Below are positions 1 to 5,895 of a stretch of DNA of 10,688 nucleotides, piece after piece. The position numbers were made by a program, and so were the translations under genes. Below the pieces are notes generated by a model. It saw nothing but the letters and a program-made list of their open reading frames with translations. It searched no databases and was not told the origin of the DNA. Source of the DNA: an uncultured Dehalococcoidia bacterium (GTDB taxonomy: Bacteria > Chloroflexota > Dehalococcoidia > Tepidiformales > Tepidiformaceae). The stretch lies in assembly GCA_937864275.1 (NCBI GenBank), contig CALMIW010000212.1, forward strand, positions 1 through 10,688, read 5' to 3'. Each line of letters begins with the position of its first letter. Position 1 is the stretch's first letter.

Positions 1-276
1 CCCCACCGGCGGCCCAGCCAGGTTGGCGGCGTGGAGACCGGCTGCCACCTTCGCCAGGTGCCCGTGACCATCGATGAAGCCGGGAAGAAGCGCGCGCCCG
101 CCGAGGTCTGTGACGTCGGTCGCCGGGCCTCGGAGCGCGAGGATGTCTGCCTTCGCACCAACCGCGGCGATCCGGCCACCGGCGATGGCGACCGCCTCGG
201 TGCCGGCGCCGCCGGCTTCCATCGTGAGAATCGGCCCACCGGTAACGATCCGGTCGGGATGCGTGTGTTGGGGCAA
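1..276 (-). CDS. Amidohydrolase, N-terminal part (runs off the window edge)
   Basis: The 92 visible codons give the N-terminal beta-sandwich and first metal-binding strand of the amidohydrolase superfamily. After an opening that reads like an imidazolonepropionase/YtcJ-type start (a GGPILTME strand, then VAIAGGRIAAVGAKADI), it reaches GGRALLPGFIDGHGHL, in which the final HGH supplies two ligands of the active-site metal centre. The wording is closest to the amidohydrolase-3 (YtcJ-like) group. These are metal-dependent hydrolases acting on amide or related bonds, usually cytoplasmic, and the substrate cannot be told from this fragment. The start is TTG at 276, chosen because a strong GGAGGAG ribosome site (282-288) lies five bases upstream and no in-frame ATG or GTG fits better. 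The gene diverges from the chorismate mutase gene, and a TTGACG/GATTCT promoter candidate lies in between. The C-terminus is outside the window. Confidence 0.85.
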   Translation of the reverse strand, partial: MPQHTHPDRIVTGGPILTMEAGGAGTEAVAIAGGRIAAVGAKADILALRGPATDVTDLGGRALLPGFIDGHGHLAKVAAGLHAANLAGPPVG

Positions 277-281
277 GGCAG

Positions 282-288
282 CTCCTCC
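282..288 (-). promoter_or_regulatory. Shine-Dalgarno site deciding the TTG start of the amidohydrolase
   Basis: GGAGGAG read on the minus strand, five bases before TTG (276). Its near-perfect match to the anti-Shine-Dalgarno sequence is the main support for the unusual start codon. Confidence 0.75.
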
Positions 289-309
289 GGCGGTGAATGC
301 GGCGAGCGA

Positions 310-339
310 AGAATCCCGGCCAGCGGGGCGAGGCGTCAA
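310..339 (-). promoter_or_regulatory. Candidate promoter for the amidohydrolase (TTGACG, 18-base spacer, GATTCT)
   Basis: On the minus strand TTGACG (334-339) is followed after 18 bases by GATTCT (310-315). The -35 box is one base from the sigma-70 consensus; the -10 box is weaker. The expected transcript start near 303 leaves a leader of about 27 bases, enough for the Shine-Dalgarno site. This fits a conventional leadered gene, unlike several neighbours. Confidence 0.45.
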
Positions 340-352
340 CTCCGGCGCGGGG

Positions 353-383
353 TTGCCGGCCGCGATGCAGGGTTTGCTATCCT
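353..383 (+). promoter_or_regulatory. Candidate leaderless promoter of the chorismate mutase gene
   Basis: TATCCT at 378-383 lies six bases before the GTG start at 390, so transcription would begin at or next to the start codon. A possible -35 box TTGCCG (353-358) is 19 bases upstream, slightly too far, and may be chance. No Shine-Dalgarno sequence precedes the start. Confidence 0.4.
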
Positions 384-389
384 CGATCG

Positions 390-677
390 GTGACAACCAT
401 CCCTTCACAGAAGATCGAGCACTGGCGCAACGAGATCGACCGGGTCGACGAAGACCTGCTGCGCCTGTTCAACGAGCGCGCGCACTACGCCATCGAAATC
501 GGGCTGGAGAAGCGCCGCCTCGGGCTGCCGATCGAGGTGCCCGAGCGCGAGGCCGCAATCATCTCCGAGATGATCGCGCACAACCACGGCCCCCTGGACG
601 CCGACGCGATCAAACGGCTCTTCGAAGCCGTGATCGGGGAGAGCCGGGTTGCGGAACAGACGATGCTGGAGGGCTGA
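390..677 (+). CDS. Chorismate mutase, AroQ type
   Basis: A 95-residue all-helical chorismate mutase, converting chorismate to prephenate on the way to phenylalanine and tyrosine in the cytoplasm. Length and pattern match the monofunctional AroQ class, which works as an intertwined dimer. By hand alignment with the E. coli P-protein mutase domain, the active-site residues are Arg13 (E. coli Arg11), Arg30 (Arg28), Lys41 (Lys39), Arg53 and Glu54 (Arg51, Glu52) and Ser85 (Ser84). The position of Gln88 is Glu89 here, as in yeast mutase, and the Asp48 position is Val50. The start is the GTG at 390: homology begins at once, a -10-like TATCCT sits six bases upstream, and the frame upstream to the ATG at 297 reads as non-conserved Arg/Pro-rich filler. 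It diverges from the amidohydrolase and converges on the lipoprotein gene, 25 bases apart. No other aromatic pathway gene is in view. Confidence 0.88.
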   Translation: MTTIPSQKIEHWRNEIDRVDEDLLRLFNERAHYAIEIGLEKRRLGLPIEVPEREAAIISEMIAHNHGPLDADAIKRLFEAVIGESRVAEQTMLEG

Positions 678-702
678 GCCGCGCCGCGGTGTGCCCGAAG
701 TC

Positions 703-1377
703 TCAGCCGGCGAGCTTCCGGACCTTCTTCACCAGGCTGTCCGCGCTCATCTTCTCGATGGAAGCGGCGAACGGATTCCCGGTGACGGTCGTCACTCGTC
801 CGTCCGCATCGAAGCGGTACTGGCCGGAGATCCCCTGGGGGACGTAGGCCGCGGTGAGCGACATCTTCTGGAGCAGGAAGAGGCCCCTGTCGCCGGGCAG
901 CAGCAGCGGGTTCGTGGCGTGCTGCGTCAGCACCAGCGATCCGTCGAGTTCCCGGGGACCACCGGAGACGTTGAGGACGAACAGCTGCCTCGGGTCTCCG
1001 CGGATCACCTGTTCGATTTCGAGGCGGACGAGTTGCTGCGTCTCTCCGTCGAAGAGGAACTCGATGGTGGAAACACGGCCGATGACGATCGCGTCTGCGT
1101 TCTCGACCGATGCCTCGAGTGACTCGAAGCCGATTCCGCCACATTCGCCGGGGATGGTGACGCGCGGGGCGGCATGCGGGTCAATCGTCGCGGCCTCGAA
1201 CGCGCGGATCGCGGCACGCGACTCTTCGAGCCCCATTGGCGGCAGTTCCCGGACCTCGACCTTCGCGGCCGATGTTGCCGGCGGCGGCTCAGCCTCGGAC
1301 GAACCGCCGCAGGCGACTGCCACCGCCGCGGCAGCCGCCGCGAGTGCCAGACCGGGGATTCGGAGTGCACGCATCAT
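703..1377 (-). CDS. Predicted lipoprotein of unknown function
   Basis: A 224-residue secreted lipoprotein. Residues 1-22 form a signal peptide: a short basic start (MMRALR), an alanine-rich hydrophobic core, then AVAC with the lipidated cysteine at 23. The -3 residue is Ala rather than the usual Leu, which is tolerated. A short acidic Pro/Ala linker follows. The mature domain contains a segment reading SVENADAIVIGRVSTIEFL, then a VRLEIEQVIRGD strand and a later PGDRGLFLLQK strand. This resembles a widespread family of small beta-rich exported proteins whose strands read 'aDavVvGrV...V..vlkGd...G..ylLFL'; I know no defined activity for it. The first of two adjacent ATG codons (1377) is used as start because TACGCT lies six bases upstream, suggesting a leaderless transcript. 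It lies 73 bases downstream of the MFS gene on the same strand. A role in envelope or metal-stress biology would be a guess. Confidence 0.82.
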   Translation of the reverse strand: MMRALRIPGLALAAAAAAVAVACGGSSEAEPPPATSAAKVEVRELPPMGLEESRAAIRAFEAATIDPHAAPRVTIPGECGGIGFESLEASVENADAIVIGRVSTIEFLFDGETQQLVRLEIEQVIRGDPRQLFVLNVSGGPRELDGSLVLTQHATNPLLLPGDRGLFLLQKMSLTAAYVPQGISGQYRFDADGRVTTVTGNPFAASIEKMSADSLVKKVRKLAG

Positions 1378-1383
1378 CTGTTC

Positions 1384-1389
1384 AGCGTA
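1384..1389 (-). promoter_or_regulatory. -10 box for leaderless lipoprotein transcript
   Basis: TACGCT on the minus strand, six bases before the ATG at 1377. There is no Shine-Dalgarno sequence. An alternative reading is GACGAT (1390-1395) with TTGCTG (1414-1419) as -35 at 18 bases. That would also put the transcript start within a few bases of the start codon. Confidence 0.5.
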
Positions 1390-1450
1390 ATCGTCTGCCG
1401 CTGCCCGCGGACACAGCAACTTCGCGGAAAGATCAGGGAAGAACGCGCTC

Positions 1451-2782
1451 CTACTCTCCGCCGGCGGGCGTCGCCCCGGGCAGCGCCGTCGCGGCCGGCT
1501 CGCTCTGCTTCCCCGGCCGTGCAAAGAGCCCCGCAACGGCGGCGAGGTAGGTGAGTGCCGCCGTGACGGTGAAAGGCACCGTGTACCCGCCGGTCTGGTC
1601 TTCGAGGAGACCGACGCCGAACGGCCCGATGCCGCTCCCGGCCTGGCCCGCCAGCGAGATGAGCCCGAAGATTGCGCCGAACGAGACCATCCCGAAGATT
1701 TCGCCCACGAGCAGCGACTGCATCATGTAAATGTTCCCGATGGTCAGGCCGAAGATGAGCGTCAGCGCCCACGTCGCCGCGACGTTCTCGATGTGGATGA
1801 TGAGCAGGATCGAGGTCGCCTGGACGACGAAGAGGACGACCGTGAGCAGCCGCCGGTCGATGCCATCGGCGAAGATGCCGACGACCAGGCGGGCGATGAT
1901 GCTGCCGAAGGCCGTGACGCTGATGGTGAGGGCGGCTTCGTTGCGCGACCCCAGCCGCTCTTCGAGGAAGTTGACCTGGTGAATGATGTAACCGGTCTGC
2001 GCGACGAGGACAAGCAGGAAGGCGATGAAGATCGCCCAGAAGCCGACCGTCCGCATCGCTTCGGAACGCGTCCAGGCGCGGTACTGGGCCGCCATCGCGG
2101 GCTTCGCGGCCGCAGCCTGGATCGCTTCGGCCGAATCGCCGTCCGGGCGAAGGCCCATCTGCGCGGGCTCCCACGCGACCACTGCGAGGATGACGGGCAG
2201 GGCGACAATGAGCACGAGCGCGCCGAGAATCGGCGTCGCCAGCGCGAGGCCGCCCGATTCGACGAGCGCGCTAGCGACCGGCGCGAGGATCACGCCGCCA
2301 AGAGAGACGCCGGTCGAAGAGATGCTCATCGCGAGCGCGCGCTTTCGGACGAACCAGCGCGTCATGATCGCGTTGACGGCGATGCCGCTCGACATGCCGA
2401 AGGCGACGGCAAACACGAAGTAGACGAAGTAGAGCTGCCAAAGCTGGTCCACCAGCCCGATGAAGGCCGCGGCGATGCCGTTCACCACCGTGCCGACGAG
2501 CATGAACCGGGTGGGGCCGTAACGATCGATGTAGGGCCCGATGAACGCCGAAGTGAGCCCGGAGACGCAGAAGTAGATCGCCGGGGCGACGCTGACCTGG
2601 GTCGTGCTCCAGCCGTGTTCGTCTTTCAGCGGCTTCAGGAAGATGGGCAGGCCGTAGTACCCGACGCCGACGCCGACGAACATCAGGCAGGCGCAGGCGA
2701 TGGCGATGTACCACCCGTAGAACCACTTCCTGGGCAGCAGGCGAGCGGCCACGGGCTCGCGGATTACCGGGGCAGAAGTCAT
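1451..2782 (-). CDS. Major facilitator superfamily transporter (OFA/monocarboxylate-porter-like)
   Basis: A 443-residue inner-membrane secondary transporter with the 12-helix MFS layout: two six-helix halves joined by a hydrophilic loop around residues 205-240 (rich in Ala, Glu and Gln). The N-terminus has the RKWFYGWYIA opening typical of oxalate/formate-antiporter-like and monocarboxylate-porter-like MFS proteins. The loop between helices 2 and 3 carries GPYIDRYGPTR, a good form of the MFS 'G-D-R-G-R' signature; the second half repeats it more weakly as FADGIDRR. The substrate is probably an organic anion or other small carboxylate, but this is by family resemblance only. The start at 2782 is preferred to an ATG 22 codons upstream because homology begins just after it and TAGACT lies seven bases before it. 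It diverges from the zinc-ribbon gene and precedes the lipoprotein gene by 73 bases. Confidence 0.9.
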   Translation of the reverse strand: MTSAPVIREPVAARLLPRKWFYGWYIAIACACLMFVGVGVGYYGLPIFLKPLKDEHGWSTTQVSVAPAIYFCVSGLTSAFIGPYIDRYGPTRFMLVGTVVNGIAAAFIGLVDQLWQLYFVYFVFAVAFGMSSGIAVNAIMTRWFVRKRALAMSISSTGVSLGGVILAPVASALVESGGLALATPILGALVLIVALPVILAVVAWEPAQMGLRPDGDSAEAIQAAAAKPAMAAQYRAWTRSEAMRTVGFWAIFIAFLLVLVAQTGYIIHQVNFLEERLGSRNEAALTISVTAFGSIIARLVVGIFADGIDRRLLTVVLFVVQATSILLIIHIENVAATWALTLIFGLTIGNIYMMQSLLVGEIFGMVSFGAIFGLISLAGQAGSGIGPFGVGLLEDQTGGYTVPFTVTAALTYLAAVAGLFARPGKQSEPAATALPGATPAGGE

Positions 2783-2789
2783 TCGCGCC

Positions 2790-2795
2790 AGTCTA
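2790..2795 (-). promoter_or_regulatory. -10 box for leaderless MFS transcript
   Basis: TAGACT on the minus strand (in context TTAGACT), seven bases before the ATG at 2782. No Shine-Dalgarno sequence and no convincing -35 box were seen. The divergent gene has the identical hexamer at the identical distance. Confidence 0.6.
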
Positions 2796-2861
2796 ACGGA
2801 GTTGGCTCTATGGAGAGGGGCGCGAGGCTGTGGTTTACCCGGCGCCAATGCGCGGACCGCG

Positions 2862-2867
2862 TAGACT
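2862..2867 (+). promoter_or_regulatory. -10 box for leaderless zinc-ribbon gene transcript
   Basis: TAGACT seven bases before the ATG at 2875, mirroring the MFS start across the 92-base divergent gap. No Shine-Dalgarno sequence and no clear -35 box at 16-19 bases. Confidence 0.6.
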
Positions 2868-2874
2868 TCCTGGT

Positions 2875-3303
2875 ATGGATTGTCCCCACGGCCACGGCCC
2901 CCTGGCCGTCGAACACCACCACGGCATCGAAGTCGACCACTGCCCGGCGTGCAACGGGCGCTGGCTCGACGCGCATGAACTCGACCTCCTCGAAGCCACG
3001 AGCGCGCCTGACCCGGGTGACCGGCGCGGCATGGTGGACTACGCGCGCCGCCCCAGCGAACTGAACTGCCCGGTCTGCGGGAAACGCATGACCGCCTTCA
3101 ACTACCGGGCGAACCCTCTGGAACTGGACACCTGCGACGACGAACACGGCTACTGGCTCGACGCGGGCGAAGACGGCCGAGTCCGCGACCTCATCGAACA
3201 GCGGGTGCGCGACCTCTACCGCGCAGCGTCGGCAGAAGCGTCGTGGGGCGACTTCATGTCGGGATTGCGCGGCATGAAAGGGAAGTTCGGCCGGCGGCGC
3301 TAG
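2875..3303 (+). CDS. Double TFIIB-type zinc-ribbon protein
   Basis: A 142-residue soluble protein with two zinc ribbons of the zf-TFIIB kind, whose pattern is CPxC...CPxCxGxWLDxGEL. Ribbon 1 (residues 3-36) has Cys3 with His7 as the likely second ligand, then Cys23-x2-Cys26 and GRWLDAHEL. Ribbon 2 (65-99) has Cys65-x2-Cys68, then Cys87-x3-His91 and GYWLDAGE. In each ribbon one cysteine is replaced by a histidine, so both could still bind zinc as Cys3His. A basic tail ends KGKFGRRR. Such proteins are common in bacteria and have no settled function; nucleic-acid or protein binding is plausible. Homology begins at the ATG at 2875, with a -10 box seven bases upstream. It ends tail-to-tail with the crotonase gene, the two stop codons sharing the palindrome CTAG. 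Confidence 0.88.
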   Translation: MDCPHGHGPLAVEHHHGIEVDHCPACNGRWLDAHELDLLEATSAPDPGDRRGMVDYARRPSELNCPVCGKRMTAFNYRANPLELDTCDDEHGYWLDAGEDGRVRDLIEQRVRDLYRAASAEASWGDFMSGLRGMKGKFGRRR

Positions 3304-4100
3304 CGTCCTTCGAAGACCGGCGTGGTCTTCTCCACGAAGGCCCGCGCGGCGTTCAGGTGATCCTGCGTCTTGCCGCTGGCGATCATGTTCTCGGCTTCCT
3401 TCTGGAGCGTTTCGGCGAAGGTGTGCGTGGCGCCAAAGTTGAAATTGTCCTTGATTCTGCCGAACGCCAGGGTGGGGCCGGCAGCGAGCCGCTCGGCGAG
3501 GGCCATCGCCTCGTCCATGAGCGTGTCGTGCGGCACGACCTTCGAGACGAGCCCGAGCCCGAGCGCCTGGTTCGCGTCGAGGACGTCCGAGAGAAAGTAG
3601 AGCTCCCTCGCTTTGAGCGGCCCGACGAGCCGCTGGAGCAGCCAGGTGCCGCCGAAGTCGCCGCTGAACCCGACTTTCGCGAAGGCGGTGGTGTAGCGCG
3701 ACTGGTCGCTCGCGATACGAAGGTCGGCGGCGAGGGCGACGCTGAGCCCCGCGCCGGCGGCAACGCCGTTCACCGCGCAGATCGTCGGCTTCGGCATCTC
3801 GGCGAGGAGGCGGGAAACCTCCTCCTGCTGGCGGAGCGCTTCGACCCCGCTGAGGACCGAGCGGCCGCCGCCACCGCTGGAATTGCCGGAGGCCATCGCT
3901 TTCACATCGCCGCCGGCAGAGAAGGCGCGGCCGTTGCCGGTGATCACCAGGCAGCGAACCGCCGGGTCCTCGGCCGCCTTCTGGGCCACCCGGAACATCG
4001 TATCGAGCATTTCCGGGTTCATGGCGTTCATCGCTTCCGGGCGGTTGAGCGTCATGATGGCGACCGAGCCACGGTTTTCGAGAAGGACGGTTTCAGACAT
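3300..4100 (-). CDS. Crotonase-family protein, PaaG-like enoyl-CoA isomerase/hydratase
   Basis: A 266-residue, full-length crotonase acting on an acyl-CoA in the cytoplasm. The two oxyanion-hole segments are clear: GRAFSAGGDVKAM (residues 58-69) and NGVAAGAGLSVALAADLRIA (111-130). The two catalytic glutamates of true 2-enoyl-CoA hydratases (rat Glu144 and Glu164) align with Ser120 and Phe140, so simple hydration is unlikely. Instead SGDFGGTW places Asp148 where PaaG-type enzymes (1,2-epoxyphenylacetyl-CoA isomerase and delta3-delta2 enoyl-CoA isomerases) have their catalytic aspartate (PDSGGTW). An isomerase role in fatty acid or aromatic acyl-CoA breakdown is the best reading. The start at 4100 has GGAG seven bases upstream. 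It lies 45 bases downstream of the FmdB-like gene and is probably co-transcribed with it. A flexible glycine-rich insert (71-80) lies between the two oxyanion segments. Confidence 0.88.
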   Translation of the reverse strand: MSETVLLENRGSVAIMTLNRPEAMNAMNPEMLDTMFRVAQKAAEDPAVRCLVITGNGRAFSAGGDVKAMASGNSSGGGGRSVLSGVEALRQQEEVSRLLAEMPKPTICAVNGVAAGAGLSVALAADLRIASDQSRYTTAFAKVGFSGDFGGTWLLQRLVGPLKARELYFLSDVLDANQALGLGLVSKVVPHDTLMDEAMALAERLAAGPTLAFGRIKDNFNFGATHTFAETLQKEAENMIASGKTQDHLNAARAFVEKTTPVFEGR

Positions 4101-4107
4101 CTGCGTA

Positions 4108-4111
4108 CTCC
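4108..4111 (-). promoter_or_regulatory. Shine-Dalgarno site of the crotonase gene
   Basis: GGAG on the minus strand, seven bases before the ATG at 4100. Its presence, in contrast to the leaderless start of the gene upstream, supports an internal position in a shared transcript. Confidence 0.55.
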
Positions 4112-4145
4112 GCTTTGTGGTTGAACGACGGAAAGACGGCCGCGG

Positions 4146-4442
4146 CTAGGGTTCGGGCGGGAGGTCTTTGGACAGCGACTCATAGCGCCGGGCGAGCTTG
4201 CCCACATCGGGCGTGGCTCCCAGCGCGGAGTTGACTTCCTTCCCGAACTTCGCCTCGGCTTCCTCGATCTGGTCCGAGAGGGTTTTCTGGCGGATGACCT
4301 TGCTCATGATGCGGCGCATCTCGTGGCCCTTTTCGCGGCCGGCCGACTTGCACCTGGGCGGCGTGACGGGCGCGGAGATGCTTCGAACGAAGACCTCTTC
4401 TCGCGACCCGCATTTCGCGCACGAAAACTCGTAGAAGGGCAT
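4146..4442 (-). CDS. FmdB-family zinc-ribbon protein with an incomplete second cysteine pair
   Basis: A 98-residue protein opening MPFYEFSCAKCG, the hallmark of the FmdB regulatory-protein family (MPxYEYxCxxCG). Cys8 and Cys11 form the first knuckle. The usual second CPxCG is reduced here to a single Cys31 followed by KSAGREKGH, so only three cysteines remain, with His40 as a possible fourth ligand. Residues from about 53 are a charged helical tail (SDQIEEAEAKFGKE). The family was named from an amide-degradation operon regulator, but its biochemical role is unsettled. The start at 4442 is fixed by the family motif and by TACGAT seven bases upstream. Longer in-frame extensions run antisense to nothing conserved and overlap glnA. 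It sits 41 bases after glnA and 45 before the crotonase gene, so read-through from glnA is possible in addition to its own promoter. Confidence 0.85.
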   Translation of the reverse strand: MPFYEFSCAKCGSREEVFVRSISAPVTPPRCKSAGREKGHEMRRIMSKVIRQKTLSDQIEEAEAKFGKEVNSALGATPDVGKLARRYESLSKDLPPEP

Positions 4443-4449
4443 GGGCGCA

Positions 4450-4455
4450 ATCGTA
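4450..4455 (-). promoter_or_regulatory. -10 box for leaderless FmdB-like gene transcript
   Basis: TACGAT (minus strand), seven bases before the ATG at 4442 and inside the 41-base gap after glnA. No Shine-Dalgarno sequence and no strong -35 box. Confidence 0.55.
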
Positions 4456-4483
4456 CGCCGCGCGCACCGGCGCGACCACTGGC

Positions 4484-5806
4484 CTACAGGATCGGCAGAT
4501 ATTCCGAGAGTTCGAAGTCGCTGATGTGGCGGCGATAGCGTTCCCACTCGATGCGCTTGTTCGCGATGAGGGAATCGAAGACGTGGTCGCCGAGGGCGCT
4601 GCGCAGGAACGGCGACTGCTCGGCCACTTCGATCGCCTCGATGAGGCTGCCGGGGAGCATGGCGATGCCGCGGGCGGCGCGCTCGGTGCCGCTGAGTTCG
4701 AAGACGTTGCCCTCGACCGGCGGCGGGAGCTGGCGCTCGTTCTCGATACCGTCGAGGCCGGCCGCGAGCATCACCGCGTAGGCGAGGTACGGGTTGCAGG
4801 CTGGGTCTGGCGAGCGGTATTCGATGCGAGTGTGCATCTCTTTGCCCGGCTTGTACTCGGGGATGCGGATGAGGTCGCTGCGGTTGCGGCGGGCCCAGCT
4901 GAGATAGACCGGCGCTTCGAAGCCCGGGAGCAGCCGCTTGTAACTGTTGACCCACTGGTTCGTCACGAGCGTGAGCGCGCGCGCGTTGTGCAGGAGTCCG
5001 GCGATGTAGCCGCGCGCGATCGCGCTCAAGTGGTACTCGTCGGAAGCGTCGAAGAAGGCATTCCGCTCGCCCTTGAAGAGCGACTGGTGGACGTGCATGC
5101 CGCTGCCGTTGTGGCCCTCCATCGGCTTGGGCATGAAGGTGGCGTAGACGCCGTTCGTCGCGGCGATCTCTTTCACGACGAGGCGGTAGGTCATCGCAGC
5201 GTCGGCCATCGTCAGCGCATCGGTGTAGCGGAGGGCGATCTCGTGCTGGCTGGGGGCCACTTCATGGTGGCTGTACTCGACCTCGATGCCCATCGCCTCG
5301 AGGGGGAGGACGGTCTCGCGCCGAAGGTCGCTGCCGGCGTCGGAGACCTGGTCGAAGTAGCCGCCGCGGTCGAGCGGCTCCCGGCCGGTCGCGTCCTTGA
5401 AGTAGAAGTACTCCATCTCGGGGCTGACGTAGAACGTGTAGCCGAGGTCGGCGGCGCGCTTGAGCTGGCGCTTGAGCACCTGGCGCGGGTCGCCTTCGAA
5501 CGGCGTCCCGTCCGGGTAGTAGATATCGCAGAACATCCGGGCGACGCTCGATTCGCGCGGGCGCCAGGGGACGAGTTGGAAGGTCGTGGGGTCGGGGCGG
5601 GCGAGCATGTCCGACTCATCGATGCGGGCGAAGCCTTCGATGCTCGAGCCGTCGAAGCCCATGCCCTCTTCGAGGGCCTCCTCCAGTTCTTCCACCGTGA
5701 TGGCGAAGCTCTTGAGCGCGCCGACGATGTCCGTGAACCAGAGGCGGATGAACTTCACATCGTTCTCCCGGCACGCCGAAATCACGTAGTCAGCCGATTC
5801 ACTCAT
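4484..5806 (-). CDS. glnA: Glutamine synthetase, type I alpha (non-adenylylated)
   Basis: A 440-residue cytoplasmic enzyme joining ammonia to glutamate with ATP. Landmarks in order: GFDGSSIEGFARIDESDM (residues 50-67); metal ligands Glu130 and Glu132 in SPEMEYF; HHEVAPSQHEI (180-190); MPKPMEGHNGSGMHVHQ (225-241); the flap NSYKRLLPGFEAP with Glu297; RNRS (307-310); and RIEYRSPDPACNPYLAYA from 327. The length lacks the roughly 25-residue insertion of GSI-beta. The region of the adenylylation tyrosine reads NVFEL, with Phe instead of Tyr, so control by adenylylation is not expected. The 'TNQWVNSYKRL' wording resembles actinobacterial GlnA2, so a gamma-glutamyl-polyamine activity cannot be excluded. 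The start at 5806 has GGAGAGG six bases upstream. The gene heads a possible glnA-FmdB-crotonase unit. Confidence 0.95.
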   Translation of the reverse strand: MSESADYVISACRENDVKFIRLWFTDIVGALKSFAITVEELEEALEEGMGFDGSSIEGFARIDESDMLARPDPTTFQLVPWRPRESSVARMFCDIYYPDGTPFEGDPRQVLKRQLKRAADLGYTFYVSPEMEYFYFKDATGREPLDRGGYFDQVSDAGSDLRRETVLPLEAMGIEVEYSHHEVAPSQHEIALRYTDALTMADAAMTYRLVVKEIAATNGVYATFMPKPMEGHNGSGMHVHQSLFKGERNAFFDASDEYHLSAIARGYIAGLLHNARALTLVTNQWVNSYKRLLPGFEAPVYLSWARRNRSDLIRIPEYKPGKEMHTRIEYRSPDPACNPYLAYAVMLAAGLDGIENERQLPPPVEGNVFELSGTERAARGIAMLPGSLIEAIEVAEQSPFLRSALGDHVFDSLIANKRIEWERYRRHISDFELSEYLPIL

Positions 5807-5812
5807 CCCAAA

Positions 5813-5819
5813 CCTCTCC
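5813..5819 (-). promoter_or_regulatory. Shine-Dalgarno site of glnA
   Basis: GGAGAGG on the minus strand with a six-base spacer to the ATG at 5806. This fixes the start against longer in-frame extensions. Confidence 0.65.
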
Positions 5820-5846
5820 CGGGCGCGGAGTCCCGGCCACGGTACG

Positions 5847-5852
5847 AAGATA
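5847..5852 (-). promoter_or_regulatory. Candidate -10 box of glnA
   Basis: TATCTT on the minus strand in the 89-base gap between the YbjN-domain gene and glnA, in the only AT-richer patch nearby. It would start a leader of about 34 bases, enough for the Shine-Dalgarno site. No good -35 box; GCACAA at 17 bases is a weak match. No clear GlnR- or NtrC-like operator was recognised. Confidence 0.35.
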
Positions 5853-5895
5853 GCCTGCTTGTGTTTCGATTGTGCTACGGGGGCGTTCCGGGGGC

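Noticed and set aside
297..389. N-terminal extension of chorismate mutase from the ATG at 297
   Set aside because: The extra 31 residues are Arg/Cys/Pro-rich and not family-like. The GTG at 390 fits AroQ length and the -10 box.
678..702. CCGCGCCGCGG inverted repeat as a terminator between chorismate mutase and lipoprotein genes
   Set aside because: The loop would be one base and there is no U-tract, so it cannot form a usable hairpin terminator.
2783..2848. Longer MFS start at 2848
   Set aside because: The added residues are basic and non-conserved, overlap the promoter-like TAGACT, and precede the conserved N-terminus.
1793..3064. 423-codon plus-strand frame opposite the MFS gene
   Set aside because: It is a charged, low-complexity product antisense to clear transmembrane helices, and it runs out of frame into the zinc-ribbon gene.
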